Assembly (NCBI RefSeq): GCF_003259955.1
Contig: NZ_QLMK01000015.1
Span: forward strand, 1-49,762
DNA: 49,762 bases
Direction of reading: 5' to 3'
Source of the DNA: Falsochrobactrum ovis
Lineage (GTDB): Bacteria; Pseudomonadota; Alphaproteobacteria; Rhizobiales; Rhizobiaceae
The position numbers and the translations under genes were made by a program. The notes under the pieces are model-generated. The model had not been told where the DNA came from. It worked only from the letters and a program-made list of their open reading frames with translations, and ran no database searches. Below are positions 1 through 8,188 of this stretch, piece after piece; position 1 is the first letter of the stretch; every line of letters begins with the position of its first letter.

Positions 1-386
1 ATGCAAAGTAAACAAGGACGAAGCAACCTGCCGCTAGCAGCGCCGCCGCCCTCGTTGTGAAGCCATATAGACCCCAACAAACAAAACTGTCAACAAACAA
101 AATGCAAAAAAGAAGGAATACTTTTCCACAGGGCTCGGATATGGGAATTAAAAAATTGAATTCAAGCGCCAGAGTAGCCAGAGCTGTGCCCGGAATTCAG
201 AGGCACAGCGTTATTCCTGTCTTTATTATATATCGGACGTTAAAAACGCCGTTTAAAGGCTGAGCCGGATAGAAATAAATAGGGCCAGAAGCCGGAAAGC
301 GACTTCATATTATCTTTTTGATTCATGCGATACCGCTGGCGTTCGGTTCAATAGATTGGCTTAGCTCAGCTTACCATGCGAATCGA
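1..386. other. Left-edge region without a supported gene
   Basis: No convincing gene is visible here. A 19-codon reading frame opens with ATG at base 1 and stops at 58-60 (it begins MQSKQGRSNL). It could be the tail of a gene that starts outside the window or a chance frame. A 68-codon frame at 57-263 has no SD sequence, no hydrophobic or domain pattern and atypical composition, so I do not call it. The stretch 263-386 lies just downstream of the minus-strand znuA. I saw no clear hairpin-plus-T-run terminator in it. Confidence 0.5.
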
Positions 387-1373
387 CTATTGGTCCTTAA
401 GGCAGGAAGTCAGCGATTCTGCCAAATTACGAATTAGTTCAATATAAAGATTCGGCCCATTTTCGAGTTCGGACCCTAATGGATCTAAAATACCGACCTT
501 AGCGGGCGTTCCTTCAATAATAGTGTCGATTATCCGAGGCTCAAATTGCGGTTCTGCAAAAACGCAGGTCGCGCCAAGAGCTTTCACTTTCTCCCGAATC
601 TCTTTGATTCGCGCAGCACCAGGCGCTTTTTCAGGGCTTACAGTAATCGAACCGGCAACGGTGAGGCCGAATCGATTCTCGAAATACTGGTATGCATCAT
701 GAAAAACGATGAAAGGCTTGCCCCGGATAGGCGAGAGTTCAGCCGTGACGTCTTTGGTTAGCGCGTCAAGTCGTTGCGCATAATTCTTCGCATTATCAGC
801 AAATTGGGTAGCGTGAGCAGGATCGTTCTTACTTAAAACTCGCGCAATTTCATATAAAACTATCTTGGCATTTTCGGGATCAAGCCAGAAATGCAAATCA
901 TATTCCTGATGCTCGTGGTGAACAGCGCGATCCGAATCATGAGCGTGAGTGCTATTTTCATGCGCATTTACAGGCTCTTCATGATTTTCGCTGTGATCAT
1001 GAGCCTCGAACGGTCCTCCTTCGCGCAAATTCAATAATTTTAGGTTTGGAGTTTCCACTAAAGGATAAACTTGCGCGCCCTCGCCTAATGTTTCAATTGA
1101 TTTAGCGAGAAAGTTTTCCATGGCGGGCCCCGCCCAGAAAATCACCTTCGCATTTTGTAATGCCTCGGCATCGGAAGGTTTTAAGCTATAAACATGTTCT
1201 GAGCCTGCGCCTTGCACAATCAACGAAGGTTCGCCCACACCCTCCATAACCGCCGAAACCAGTGAATGCAGCGGCTTGATAGAAACAACTACCCCGTCTC
1301 TCTCAGCATAGGCTGACACCGCCGTCGCAAGAAGAAAGCCGCAGCTAATAACAATATTAAGAAAAAAATTCAT
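387..1373 (-). CDS. znuA: Zinc ABC transporter, periplasmic zinc-binding protein ZnuA
   Basis: This is the solute-binding protein of the high-affinity zinc importer ZnuABC and acts in the periplasm. The 328-residue product has a signal peptide (about residues 1-23, ending AYA). Metal-site histidines sit where the family has them: H60 in GSEHVYSLKPSDA, H161 in LHFWLDP and H225 in FHDAYQYF, with an acidic residue near D297. A histidine- and aspartate-rich loop at about 125-155 is typical of ZnuA and separates it from manganese-binding relatives. Two cysteines (C270, C324) may form the usual C-terminal disulfide. It is divergent from znuCB-zur across a 177-bp gap that holds a Zur-like palindrome, so zinc-dependent repression is expected. 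The length is normal for the family. Confidence 0.95.
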   Translation of the reverse strand: MNFFLNIVISCGFLLATAVSAYAERDGVVVSIKPLHSLVSAVMEGVGEPSLIVQGAGSEHVYSLKPSDAEALQNAKVIFWAGPAMENFLAKSIETLGEGAQVYPLVETPNLKLLNLREGGPFEAHDHSENHEEPVNAHENSTHAHDSDRAVHHEHQEYDLHFWLDPENAKIVLYEIARVLSKNDPAHATQFADNAKNYAQRLDALTKDVTAELSPIRGKPFIVFHDAYQYFENRFGLTVAGSITVSPEKAPGAARIKEIREKVKALGATCVFAEPQFEPRIIDTIIEGTPAKVGILDPLGSELENGPNLYIELIRNLAESLTSCLKDQ

Positions 1374-1421
1374 ACGGCCTCACTTGACGTTTAACCATGA
1401 TTAGCGACATTATATATGTGA

Positions 1422-1431
1422 TGTTATAACA
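1422..1431. promoter_or_regulatory. Candidate Zur operator between znuA and znuC
   Basis: The sequence contains a perfect 10-bp palindrome, TGTTATAACA, in an AT-rich context in the 177-bp gap between divergent znuA and znuC. TGTTATA half-sites are the hallmark of proteobacterial Zur boxes. One operator in this position could control both transcription units, and the zur gene itself is the last gene of the right-hand unit. The call rests on motif and context only. Confidence 0.6.
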
Positions 1432-1550
1432 ATAATCCGATCATGTAATATAGCTATTTCGGGCAGGCAATAGTTTTTGATTATTCTTATCAATCACAAC
1501 CGGCGGTGGCTTGTTGAAAGCCATAATGATTTTAGAGCGAAAGCGCGGTC

Positions 1551-2387
1551 ATGACCTCAAAATTTGGTCACCCCATAACGAGCGGACAAGAGCTACTCAT
1601 TAAATTAGAAAAGGCCGGAATTTATCGTGCGGGCCGTTGGCTGGTGCGCGATATCGATTTAGCCTTACACCGGGGGGAGATCGTTACCCTTATTGGCCCT
1701 AATGGTGCGGGAAAAAGCACAACTGCTAAGCTGGCTTTGCGCGTGCTCAAACCCGACACCGGAAAAGTCATTCATAAGGATGGCCTTCAGATTGGTTACG
1801 TTCCACAGACCATCACGATTGATCCAAATTTGCCGCTTTCGGTGAAGCGTCTAATGACTCTCACGGGAAAATTGAGCGACAAAGAAATAGAACGGGCACT
1901 GGACGTCGTCGGCATACCGCATCTTCTCAAAGCCGAGGTGGCTCATTTGTCCGGAGGCGAACTTCAGCGTGCGTTGATAGCGCGCGCGCTTGCCAAAAAA
2001 CCAGATATTATGGTGCTGGACGAACCTGTGCAGGGCGTAGATTTTTCTGGAGAAGCTGCGCTTTATGAATTGATCGCCCGGCTGCGCGATGAGACTGGCT
2101 GCGGTATTTTGTTGATATCTCATGATCTCCATTTGGTCATGGCCGCAACTGATCGGGTCATCTGTTTGAACGGACATGTTTGTTGCAGCGGATCACCTCG
2201 GGATGTAACCGCAAGTCCCGAATATATGAAATTATTTGGAAGCCGCGCCGCCGGTGTTTTAGCCTTTTACGAGCATCATCACGATCACACACATTTACCC
2301 GACGGTCGTGTGCTCCATGCGGATGGAAGCATAACCGAACATTGCCATGCGGAAGATGGACATCATCACCATGAGGGAACGGGCTGA
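1551..2387 (+). CDS. znuC: Zinc ABC transporter, ATP-binding protein ZnuC
   Basis: This is the cytoplasmic ATPase that drives zinc import. The 278-residue product has Walker A (GPNGAGKST, 49-57), the ABC signature LSGGE (133-137), Walker B followed by the catalytic Glu (MVLDEP, 154-159) and the switch His (H191). The C-terminal tail from about 241 is rich in histidine, a feature often seen in ZnuC and probably a zinc-binding extension. The stop codon overlaps the znuB start by one base, so the two are translationally coupled. It is divergent from znuA and shares the Zur-like operator. Confidence 0.95.
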   Translation: MTSKFGHPITSGQELLIKLEKAGIYRAGRWLVRDIDLALHRGEIVTLIGPNGAGKSTTAKLALRVLKPDTGKVIHKDGLQIGYVPQTITIDPNLPLSVKRLMTLTGKLSDKEIERALDVVGIPHLLKAEVAHLSGGELQRALIARALAKKPDIMVLDEPVQGVDFSGEAALYELIARLRDETGCGILLISHDLHLVMAATDRVICLNGHVCCSGSPRDVTASPEYMKLFGSRAAGVLAFYEHHHDHTHLPDGRVLHADGSITEHCHAEDGHHHHEGTG

Positions 2388-3262
2388 TGCTGGATGATTT
2401 TTTCACCCGTGCGCTTGTTGCTGGCGTTGGGATTGCGCTAATCGCAGGCCCGCTTGGCTGTTTTATCGTCTGGCGGAGAATGGCCTATTTTGGCGACACC
2501 ATGGCTCACTCAGCGCTGCTTGGTGTGGCGCTGGCGATTATGCTCGACATTAATCTGATGGTTGGTGTCTTCACTGTTGCAGTCGTGATATCTGGCTTGC
2601 TGCTGCCCCTACAAAGTCGCCATACTTTATCAAGCGATTCTCTTCTTGGAATTCTGTCTCATGCAACGCTGGCTTTGGGGCTTGTCATCGTCGCATTTAT
2701 GACATGGATACGCGTTGATTTGCTGTCGTTTCTTTTCGGCGATCTTTTGGCCGTCTCACGAATGGATATAGGCTTTATATATGGAGGCGGGATTCTCGTA
2801 TTAGGCGTGTTGACCAAGTTGTGGCACCCTCTTCTTGCTGCGACAGTAAGCGAAGATATCGCACGTGCAGAGGGTCAAAACCCCGCACTTTGCCGAATTG
2901 TCTTCATGCTTCTTCTTGCAATTGTGATTGCAATCGCGATGAAAATTGTCGGCATTCTGTTAATCACGTCATTGCTAATCATTCCGGCCGCAACAGCACG
3001 GCGTTACGGGTCATCGCCGGAGCAAATGGCTGTTCTCGCCTCTTTGATTGGTGTTGTGGGGGTTATTGGTGGCCTATATGGGTCTCGTCATTTCGACACC
3101 CCGTCCGGCCCCTCAATCGTCGTTGCCGCTCTGGCTATTTTCATTCTCAATCTCTTACCCTTAAATAGGCTGGTTCGTGGAAAACCGCGCAGCGATTCTC
3201 CGCCTACGGTTTCGGCAGAACCAAATCTAGAGGCTTCAACCAAATGGACCCCTGGACAATGA
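2387..3262 (+). CDS. znuB: Zinc ABC transporter, membrane permease ZnuB
   Basis: This is the inner-membrane channel subunit of ZnuABC and belongs to the ABC-3 family. The 291-residue product is almost entirely hydrophobic, with about eight predicted membrane segments. It carries family landmarks such as GCFIVWRRMAYFGDTMAHSA near the N-terminus and a GILLITSLLIIPAATAR stretch around 195-210. It overlaps znuC by one base at the start and zur at the end. The polar tail after about residue 265 is variable and lies in the overlap with zur. Confidence 0.95.
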   Translation: MLDDFFTRALVAGVGIALIAGPLGCFIVWRRMAYFGDTMAHSALLGVALAIMLDINLMVGVFTVAVVISGLLLPLQSRHTLSSDSLLGILSHATLALGLVIVAFMTWIRVDLLSFLFGDLLAVSRMDIGFIYGGGILVLGVLTKLWHPLLAATVSEDIARAEGQNPALCRIVFMLLLAIVIAIAMKIVGILLITSLLIIPAATARRYGSSPEQMAVLASLIGVVGVIGGLYGSRHFDTPSGPSIVVAALAIFILNLLPLNRLVRGKPRSDSPPTVSAEPNLEASTKWTPGQ

Positions 3263-3675
3263 ACAATCATCGCCAACATCACGCCTCACCGGAATTAACC
3301 CGCAATCAGACGCTGGTTTTTGACGTTTTGTCCAAAGCGGAAGGACCGCTGAGCGCTTATACCATTCTCGACCAGCTGCGTGGCGATGGTTTTCGTGCGC
3401 CTTTGCAAGTCTATCGCGCTTTGGAAAAATTACTCGATTACGGAATGATCCATCGGCTCGAAAGCCTCAATGCTTTCGTCGCTTGTGCTCATCCGCAATG
3501 TCATAATCATGATCTCATTGCTTTTGCAATTTGCGATCAATGTGGCCAGATCACTGAATTTTCCGATACAGCGATTGAAAATTTGGTCAGCGCGTGGGGC
3601 TTACAAAACGGATTTGAAACCAACAAAACGACACTTGAGCTGCGCGGTCTTTGTAAAAAATGCACAGAACATTGA
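3244..3675 (+). CDS. zur: Zinc uptake regulator Zur (Fur family)
   Basis: Zur is a zinc-responsive dimeric repressor of the Fur family and the likely regulator of the znu genes beside it. The 143-residue product has an N-terminal winged helix (about 18-75) and a C-terminal metal-binding dimerisation domain. The structural zinc site is visible as CDQC (97-100) and CKKC (137-140), and C81, C86, H87 and H89 are candidates for the regulatory site. Two starts are possible. ATG 3244 has an AGAGG motif about 10 bases upstream and overlaps znuB by 19 bp. ATG 3259 would make a classic 4-bp ATGA overlap and a 138-residue protein. Location at the end of znuCB supports Zur over Fur. Confidence 0.92.
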   Translation: MDPWTMNNHRQHHASPELTRNQTLVFDVLSKAEGPLSAYTILDQLRGDGFRAPLQVYRALEKLLDYGMIHRLESLNAFVACAHPQCHNHDLIAFAICDQCGQITEFSDTAIENLVSAWGLQNGFETNKTTLELRGLCKKCTEH

Positions 3676-3849
3676 TGAATTTCCGCTGGCTTAGCGGGTT
3701 CTATCTTGCTGTTCGCCGAACGCTTCCCAAAAGCCGATTAAGCTGCATGCATTTAGATGCAAGCAAATAATCAATGGCGCTTTTCTCAAATCGGAAAGTT
3801 CAAACAGCTGACCGGAATGGAAACCATCCTCGATCAGCCAATGCCGAAT

Positions 3850-4632
3850 TTACATTAAATGTTGAACTTCCGGCATTTCGATAAAGCCTAGAGAAAGTGC
3901 CGTCGCTACCGCTGATGTGCGATTAGAACAATTAAGCTTGATCTTCGCATTTTGCAGATATGTAACCACCGTCCAGCGGGCAATATTAAGAATTTCAGCG
4001 ATCTCCCCGTCGGTCTTGCCATTAGCAGCCCAACGCAGACAATCAATTTCGCGCGGTGTCAACAATGATGCCACGGCACTTGGATCTTTACAGCCACAAA
4101 GGGCATTATGGATAAGACCGGAAAGGCTCAATAGCCGCGGCCGCAATCGGGCGACGAACTGCTTGCGATCTTCTCCTTCATCCATGTCAAAACTAAACAA
4201 AGTGCACCCTGGCGCACCTTTTGGATTGCGCGCTGATACAGCAATAAAGACATTCCCGATACTATGCTTCTCTGCGTCTTGCAGTAATTCGGCAACCGCT
4301 GGGCAAATATCGGCATCTTCTTTTAGATCTCTTACAATGCCGCTGGCATCATTGCGAAAATATGGTGCGTCTTCCTGAAAAATTGGATCAACTACAAAAT
4401 AGTTCTTGCTGGCATAGCGCGTTGCCCAATTCGTAGGTACAGTCAGCACAACAGTTAGGTCCGAAGAACCGGGTCTAGTGCAGTCCCCTACCCGTCCTCG
4501 GAAATTATGGATAATATGTCGGCAGCCAATTTCATCGCGAATGCGGCTCAAAAGCGCCAAGGTATCGCTCTGAAAAGCGGTACCGAAAAAAGTTCGTTTA
4601 AAATTTGGAAAATGGATCAAATCAAGAGTCAT
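3850..4632 (-). CDS. vjbR: LuxR-family quorum-sensing regulator, VjbR type
   Basis: The 260-residue product has an N-terminal autoinducer-binding domain (about 20-175) and a C-terminal LuxR helix-turn-helix (about 190-250, with [22 protein letters not shown]). From memory it is nearly collinear with Brucella VjbR, especially [17 protein letters not shown] and the C-terminal third. The residues that contact acyl-homoserine lactone in LuxR proteins appear as W69, Y73, D82 and P83. In Brucella, VjbR activates the virB type IV secretion and flagellar genes and is antagonised by C12-HSL. No luxI synthase, virB or flagellar gene is in this window, so it is a solo receptor here. The intergenic region upstream contains a perfect 12-bp palindrome that could be an autoregulatory site. 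Confidence 0.9.
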   Translation of the reverse strand: MTLDLIHFPNFKRTFFGTAFQSDTLALLSRIRDEIGCRHIIHNFRGRVGDCTRPGSSDLTVVLTVPTNWATRYASKNYFVVDPIFQEDAPYFRNDASGIVRDLKEDADICPAVAELLQDAEKHSIGNVFIAVSARNPKGAPGCTLFSFDMDEGEDRKQFVARLRPRLLSLSGLIHNALCGCKDPSAVASLLTPREIDCLRWAANGKTDGEIAEILNIARWTVVTYLQNAKIKLNCSNRTSAVATALSLGFIEMPEVQHLM

Positions 4633-4740
4633 TAGGCCAATATCCTTGGTAAAATTTGGTCAATTCTTGCTGTCGTGTAAAAACACAAAAATCATTATTT
4701 AAGTGGCTTTAATTGTTTTAAGTCAGGTAAAAATGGGATT

Positions 4741-4752
4741 TGGGACGTCCCA
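4741..4752. promoter_or_regulatory. 12-bp perfect palindrome upstream of vjbR
   Basis: The sequence TGGGACGTCCCA is perfectly self-complementary and lies 109-120 bp upstream of the vjbR start codon. LuxR-family proteins bind dyad-symmetric sites of this kind. An autoregulatory or cross-regulatory LuxR box is a reasonable inference, but no binding consensus could be checked here. Confidence 0.4.
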
Positions 4753-5049
4753 CAATTAATTGATTGCGGAAACTTACACACAAAAACAGTATAAAATGTG
4801 GCTTTTCCTTGAAAACCGTTTCGAAAAAAGTGACTGATATATTGTAAAGCCCCGTTCACGCCCCAAAGTGTTCCTTTTAAGAACACCTTGCCCGGATGAT
4901 CTTGGCCCCGCGGCGCAGAGCCAAATGAAAGTGATTCCGGCTGACTCTCTCTGGTCGAAATTCGCTTGCGGATATTTTGTTCAAATAGCAGGTCAAAACA
5001 CGCAACCTTGTAAGGTCTTGTCAGAATAATCTCTGTGCTATGGTCCAAT

Positions 5050-5092
5050 CAGATCTGGTCATATCCGCAGATCTGGACTTTATCAGATTTGG
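5050..5092. repeat. Three CAGATCTGG-like elements in the ABC-operon promoter region
   Basis: Two exact copies of CAGATCTGG (5050-5058, 5068-5076) and a one-mismatch copy CAGATTTGG (5084-5092) are spaced 18 and 16 bp apart, about two helical turns or less. Each exact copy contains the 8-bp palindrome CAGATCTG. They lie about 190-230 bp upstream of the binding-protein gene. The arrangement suggests a cooperative operator for an unidentified regulator. Confidence 0.4.
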
Positions 5093-5280
5093 ACTTCCTA
5101 CGATTCTTCGTGAATATTTTGGATAAACCATCCAATGGCGTTTGCTAAGCCTCTGAAAAAATGGTTCACTTGCCTGATGGCGCCATTATGTCATCAGGAC
5201 GTCATTGAGGGTAGCTATCGGGAAAACGAACGCGGGAATCATCCAAAGACGTTCGACCTGACTGAATTTGGGAGTCGAGA

Positions 5281-6384
5281 ATGCTAATTCATACCACGCG
5301 CCTATTGACTATTACGACTGCGATTGCCGTTACGGGCGTTTCAATTGCGGTCGCGGAACCGTCAGAGGAATTGATTGCCGCAGCAAAAGCGGAAGGGGAG
5401 CTGACCACTATTGCTTTGCCTCACGATTGGTGCGGCTATGGGGAAATTATTCAAAGTTTTAAAGATAAATACGGCATTAAGGTCAATGAGTTGAACCCTG
5501 ACGCCGGCTCGGGCGACGAAATCGAGGCAATCAAAGCGAACAAAAACAATAAGGGCCCGCAGGCACCAGACGTCATTGATGTCGGCTTTGCTTTTGGAAC
5601 CTCTGCCAAGAAGGAAGGTTTGCTCCAGCCCTATAAAGTGTCCACTTGGGATGAAATCCCTGACAATGCGAAAGATCCCGAAGGCTATTGGTACGGCGAT
5701 TATTACGGCGTTCTCGCTTTTGAGATAAATAAAGACATCGTTCAGAATCTTCCGCAAGATTGGGAAGACCTTTTGAAAAGCGAGTATGCCAACGCGGTTG
5801 CGCTCGCGGGCGATCCTCGCGTTTCGACCCAGGCAATTCTTAGCGTTCAAGCAGCAGGCATTGCCCGGGGTGCTGAATCAGCGGAAGAGGCAGGCAAAAG
5901 AGGCCTTGAATTTTATAAAGAGTTGAATGCTAATGGGAATTTCGTTCCGGTGATCGGCAAGGCTGCATCTCTTGCCCAAGGATCGACACCCATCGTTGTC
6001 CGCTGGGACTACAATTCTCTTGCAGACCGCGACACTTTAAACGGCAATCCTGAGATTGAAACCATCATTCCAAATTCCGGCGTGATTGCAGGTGTTTACG
6101 TTCAGGCGATCAGCGCTTACGCGCCGCATCCAAATGCAGCAAAGCTTTGGATGGAACATCTTTATTCAGATGAAGGACAGATCGGCTATCTGAAGGGCTA
6201 TTGCCATCCGATTCGGTTCAACGCCATGGTTGAAGCTGGGAAGATACCACAGGATCTGTTGGACAAATTACCGCCAGCAGAAGCTTATCAAAAGGCTATT
6301 TTCCCGACGCTTGACGAAATCGAAGCCGCTCAAGAAGTCATCACCAAGGAATGGGACAGCGTCGTCGGCGCTAACGTTCAATAA
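5281..6384 (+). CDS. ABC transporter periplasmic substrate-binding protein (AfuA/FbpA class)
   Basis: This is the solute-binding subunit of a four-gene importer. The 367-residue product has a signal peptide (about 1-25, ending AVA) and the layout of the COG1840 group: an early KAEGELTTIALPHDW segment, DVGFAFG near 100, and the C-terminal AYAPHPNAAKLWMEHLYSDEGQ block. This group includes ferric-iron binders (FbpA, AfuA as first named), sugar-phosphate binders (Actinobacillus AfuA), and phosphonate and polyamine-like binders. I see no clear double-tyrosine iron site, so the substrate is open. The start at 5281 lies 6 bases after a GGGAG-like SD (GGGAGTCGAGAATG). A strong hairpin at 6405-6441 separates it from the permease genes, as is common when the binding protein is made in excess. 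Confidence 0.8.
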   Translation: MLIHTTRLLTITTAIAVTGVSIAVAEPSEELIAAAKAEGELTTIALPHDWCGYGEIIQSFKDKYGIKVNELNPDAGSGDEIEAIKANKNNKGPQAPDVIDVGFAFGTSAKKEGLLQPYKVSTWDEIPDNAKDPEGYWYGDYYGVLAFEINKDIVQNLPQDWEDLLKSEYANAVALAGDPRVSTQAILSVQAAGIARGAESAEEAGKRGLEFYKELNANGNFVPVIGKAASLAQGSTPIVVRWDYNSLADRDTLNGNPEIETIIPNSGVIAGVYVQAISAYAPHPNAAKLWMEHLYSDEGQIGYLKGYCHPIRFNAMVEAGKIPQDLLDKLPPAEAYQKAIFPTLDEIEAAQEVITKEWDSVVGANVQ

Positions 6385-6404
6385 TCCGCGGATATTTATG
6401 GTCA

Positions 6405-6441
6405 AGTTCTGTGGCGGTCATCCTCTGGTCGCCGCAGAACT
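6405..6441 (+). repeat. Intercistronic stem-loop between binding protein and permease genes
   Basis: The arms 6405-6416 and 6430-6441 can pair over 12 positions (AGTTCTGTGGCG with CGCCGCAGAACT, one G-U) around a 13-base loop. There is no T run after the stem, so it is not a typical intrinsic terminator. In many ABC operons such a structure protects the upstream binding-protein mRNA from 3' exonucleases or attenuates transcription into the permease genes. That role is inferred. Confidence 0.6.
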
Positions 6442-6465
6442 CTCAGTCATCTGAAGAAAGACTGC

Positions 6466-7386
6466 ATGAGCACTGCCAATTCAACCCCATCTCCGGGCGC
6501 TATGTCTGGAAGCACAATTTCTGGGAGCACAAAGCGTAAGCGTCAAATTCCGCTTTCATGGCTTGGCGTCGCGCCTTTTTTTCTGTTCGCTTTCTTATTT
6601 CTTCTTTGGCCGACCATGTATCTCGTGGTGGGCGCGTTTCAGGATTCGGCAGGCAATTTTACCTTCCAGAATATAAAAGATCTTTTTGAACCGCAGATCA
6701 TGAGCGCCTATTGGGTTTCGCTCAAAGTTAGTTTCGCCTCCGCTGTGGGTGGTGCGATCATTGGCTTTTTCCTAGCTTGGTCTGTGGTGCTTGGCAATTT
6801 GCCGCGCTGGCTTCGACCGGCGGTTTTGACCTTTTCCGGGGTTGCGTCCAACTTCGCTGGAATACCTCTTGCTTTTGCCTTTCTTGCAACTTTAGGGCGC
6901 ACCGGACTTGTGACAGTGTTGCTGCGCGAGTGGTTCGGCTTTAATCTCTATTCCACGGGCTTCAATTTACTTAGCTTTTGGGGACTAACCATCACTTATT
7001 TGTTCTTTCAGATTCCGTTGATGGTCCTCATTTTAACCCCAGCGCTGGACGGCCTCAAAAAAGAATGGCGGGAAGCTTCGTCGATCTTAGGCGCAACCAA
7101 TTTGCAATATTGGCGCATGGTGGCCTTTCCGATTTTGTGGCCTAGCCTATTGGGCACAACCTTGCTGCTTTTTGCCAATGCTTTTGGTGCCGTCGCCACG
7201 GCCTATGCATTAACCGGGTCCTCACTCAACATCGTGCCTATCCTGCTTTATGCGCAGATTCGTGGCGATGTTTTGCACAATCAGCATTTAGGCTACGCCC
7301 TTGCGCTAGGCATGATCGTTATTACAGCCCTGTCCAACCTCCTTTACATCTGGCTGCGTATGCGCGCTGAAAGGTGGCAACGATGA
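6466..7386 (+). CDS. ABC transporter permease, first subunit
   Basis: This is an inner-membrane permease of the binding-protein-dependent type 1 class (PotB/FbpB-like). The 306-residue product has a polar, Ser/Thr-rich N-terminal 25 residues, a first membrane helix at about 31-55, and five further helices. The EAA loop that contacts the ATPase is visible in EWREASSILGATNLQYWRMVAFPILWPSL (around 197-225). It ends 13 bp inside the next permease gene, so the two are probably translated together and act as a heterodimer. The substrate is not evident from the permease. Confidence 0.85.
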   Translation: MSTANSTPSPGAMSGSTISGSTKRKRQIPLSWLGVAPFFLFAFLFLLWPTMYLVVGAFQDSAGNFTFQNIKDLFEPQIMSAYWVSLKVSFASAVGGAIIGFFLAWSVVLGNLPRWLRPAVLTFSGVASNFAGIPLAFAFLATLGRTGLVTVLLREWFGFNLYSTGFNLLSFWGLTITYLFFQIPLMVLILTPALDGLKKEWREASSILGATNLQYWRMVAFPILWPSLLGTTLLLFANAFGAVATAYALTGSSLNIVPILLYAQIRGDVLHNQHLGYALALGMIVITALSNLLYIWLRMRAERWQR

Positions 7387-8183
7387 AAAAGGGTTTTAGC
7401 GTTCAAAAAATCGGCGCATGGATCGCGTTTTTGATTGGTGCGATTTACTTCATCGTACCGCTGATAGGAACATTTGAATTTTCGCTGCGCATGCGGCGGG
7501 GTGAATATTCTTTTGATGCCTATCGCGTCGTGTTCGGCGATCCAAATTTCCAGGCGACATTCTTATACTCTATCATCCTGGGTTTTCTGACGATCATTTT
7601 CGGGGTGTTGCTTGTCGTTCCGACAGCTTATTGGGTCAGACTGCGCGTACCCTATCTGCGTCCTTTGGTCGAGTTTATCACCTTGATGCCATTGGTCATT
7701 CCGGCGATCGTGATCGTCTTTGGCTATCTTCGTATCTATAATTCATCGTCATGGTTGCCGTTCACATCATCAACCAAAGCAACCGATTTGTTGTTGATGT
7801 TTGGTTATGTGACATTATCGCTGCCCTATATGTATCGCGCTATTGATACTGCCATGCGTACGATAGATGTACGCACACTGACCGAAGCCGCGCAAAGCCT
7901 GGGCGCGAATTGGACTACGATCATGTTCAGGGTTATTTTCCCCAACGTCATTTCCGGTGTCATGAGCGGGGCATTTATTACCTTCGCGATTGTCATCGGC
8001 GAGTTCACGCTCGCCTCATTGCTGAACCGCCCGGCCTTCGGGCCCTATTTGCAGCTTGTCGGCGCAAATCGGGCATATGAACCCTCCGCACTGGCGATCA
8101 TATCCTTTGGCATCACATGGCTAAGCATAATTATGTTACAGCTCATGTCACGCCTGAATAAATTCAAAATAACTGCCGGGTAA
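7374..8183 (+). CDS. ABC transporter permease, second subunit
   Basis: This is the second inner-membrane permease of the importer (PotC-like). The 269-residue product has six predicted helices, an N-terminal helix at about 12-30 and the EAA loop around 160-185 (LTEAAQSLGANWTTIMFRVIFPNV). It overlaps the upstream permease gene by 13 bp, and the ATPase gene follows after 5 bp. The two permeases share the layout expected of a split heterodimeric channel, unlike FbpB, which is often one fused polypeptide. Confidence 0.85.
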   Translation: MATMKKGFSVQKIGAWIAFLIGAIYFIVPLIGTFEFSLRMRRGEYSFDAYRVVFGDPNFQATFLYSIILGFLTIIFGVLLVVPTAYWVRLRVPYLRPLVEFITLMPLVIPAIVIVFGYLRIYNSSSWLPFTSSTKATDLLLMFGYVTLSLPYMYRAIDTAMRTIDVRTLTEAAQSLGANWTTIMFRVIFPNVISGVMSGAFITFAIVIGEFTLASLLNRPAFGPYLQLVGANRAYEPSALAIISFGITWLSIIMLQLMSRLNKFKITAG

Positions 8184-8188
8184 CATTC

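Larger units (their letters stand above)
4633..5280. promoter_or_regulatory. 648-bp divergent regulatory region between vjbR and the ABC operon
   Basis: I see no real gene here. A 117-codon minus-strand frame (4695-5048) has no SD sequence or domain pattern. The region holds unusual structure: a perfect palindrome at 4741-4752, a 14-mer at 4813-4826 that recurs upstream of gltB, an imperfect hairpin at 4864-4890 (GTGTTC/GAACAC arms), repeated CAGATCTGG elements at 5050-5092, and an inverted repeat at 5173-5198 (CCTGATG/CATCAGG) that encloses the palindrome ATGGCGCCAT. It must contain the promoters of vjbR (leftward) and of the importer (rightward). Confidence 0.6.

Noticed and set aside
57-263. 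68-codon plus-strand frame at the left edge
   Set aside because: No SD, unusual composition and no similarity that I recognise.
1391-1405. TTAACCAT half-site next to the znuA start as a CtrA box
   Set aside because: The second half-site at N7 spacing is absent.
4695-5048. 117-codon minus-strand frame in the vjbR upstream region
   Set aside because: No SD and no domain or membrane pattern; the region is better explained as regulatory DNA.
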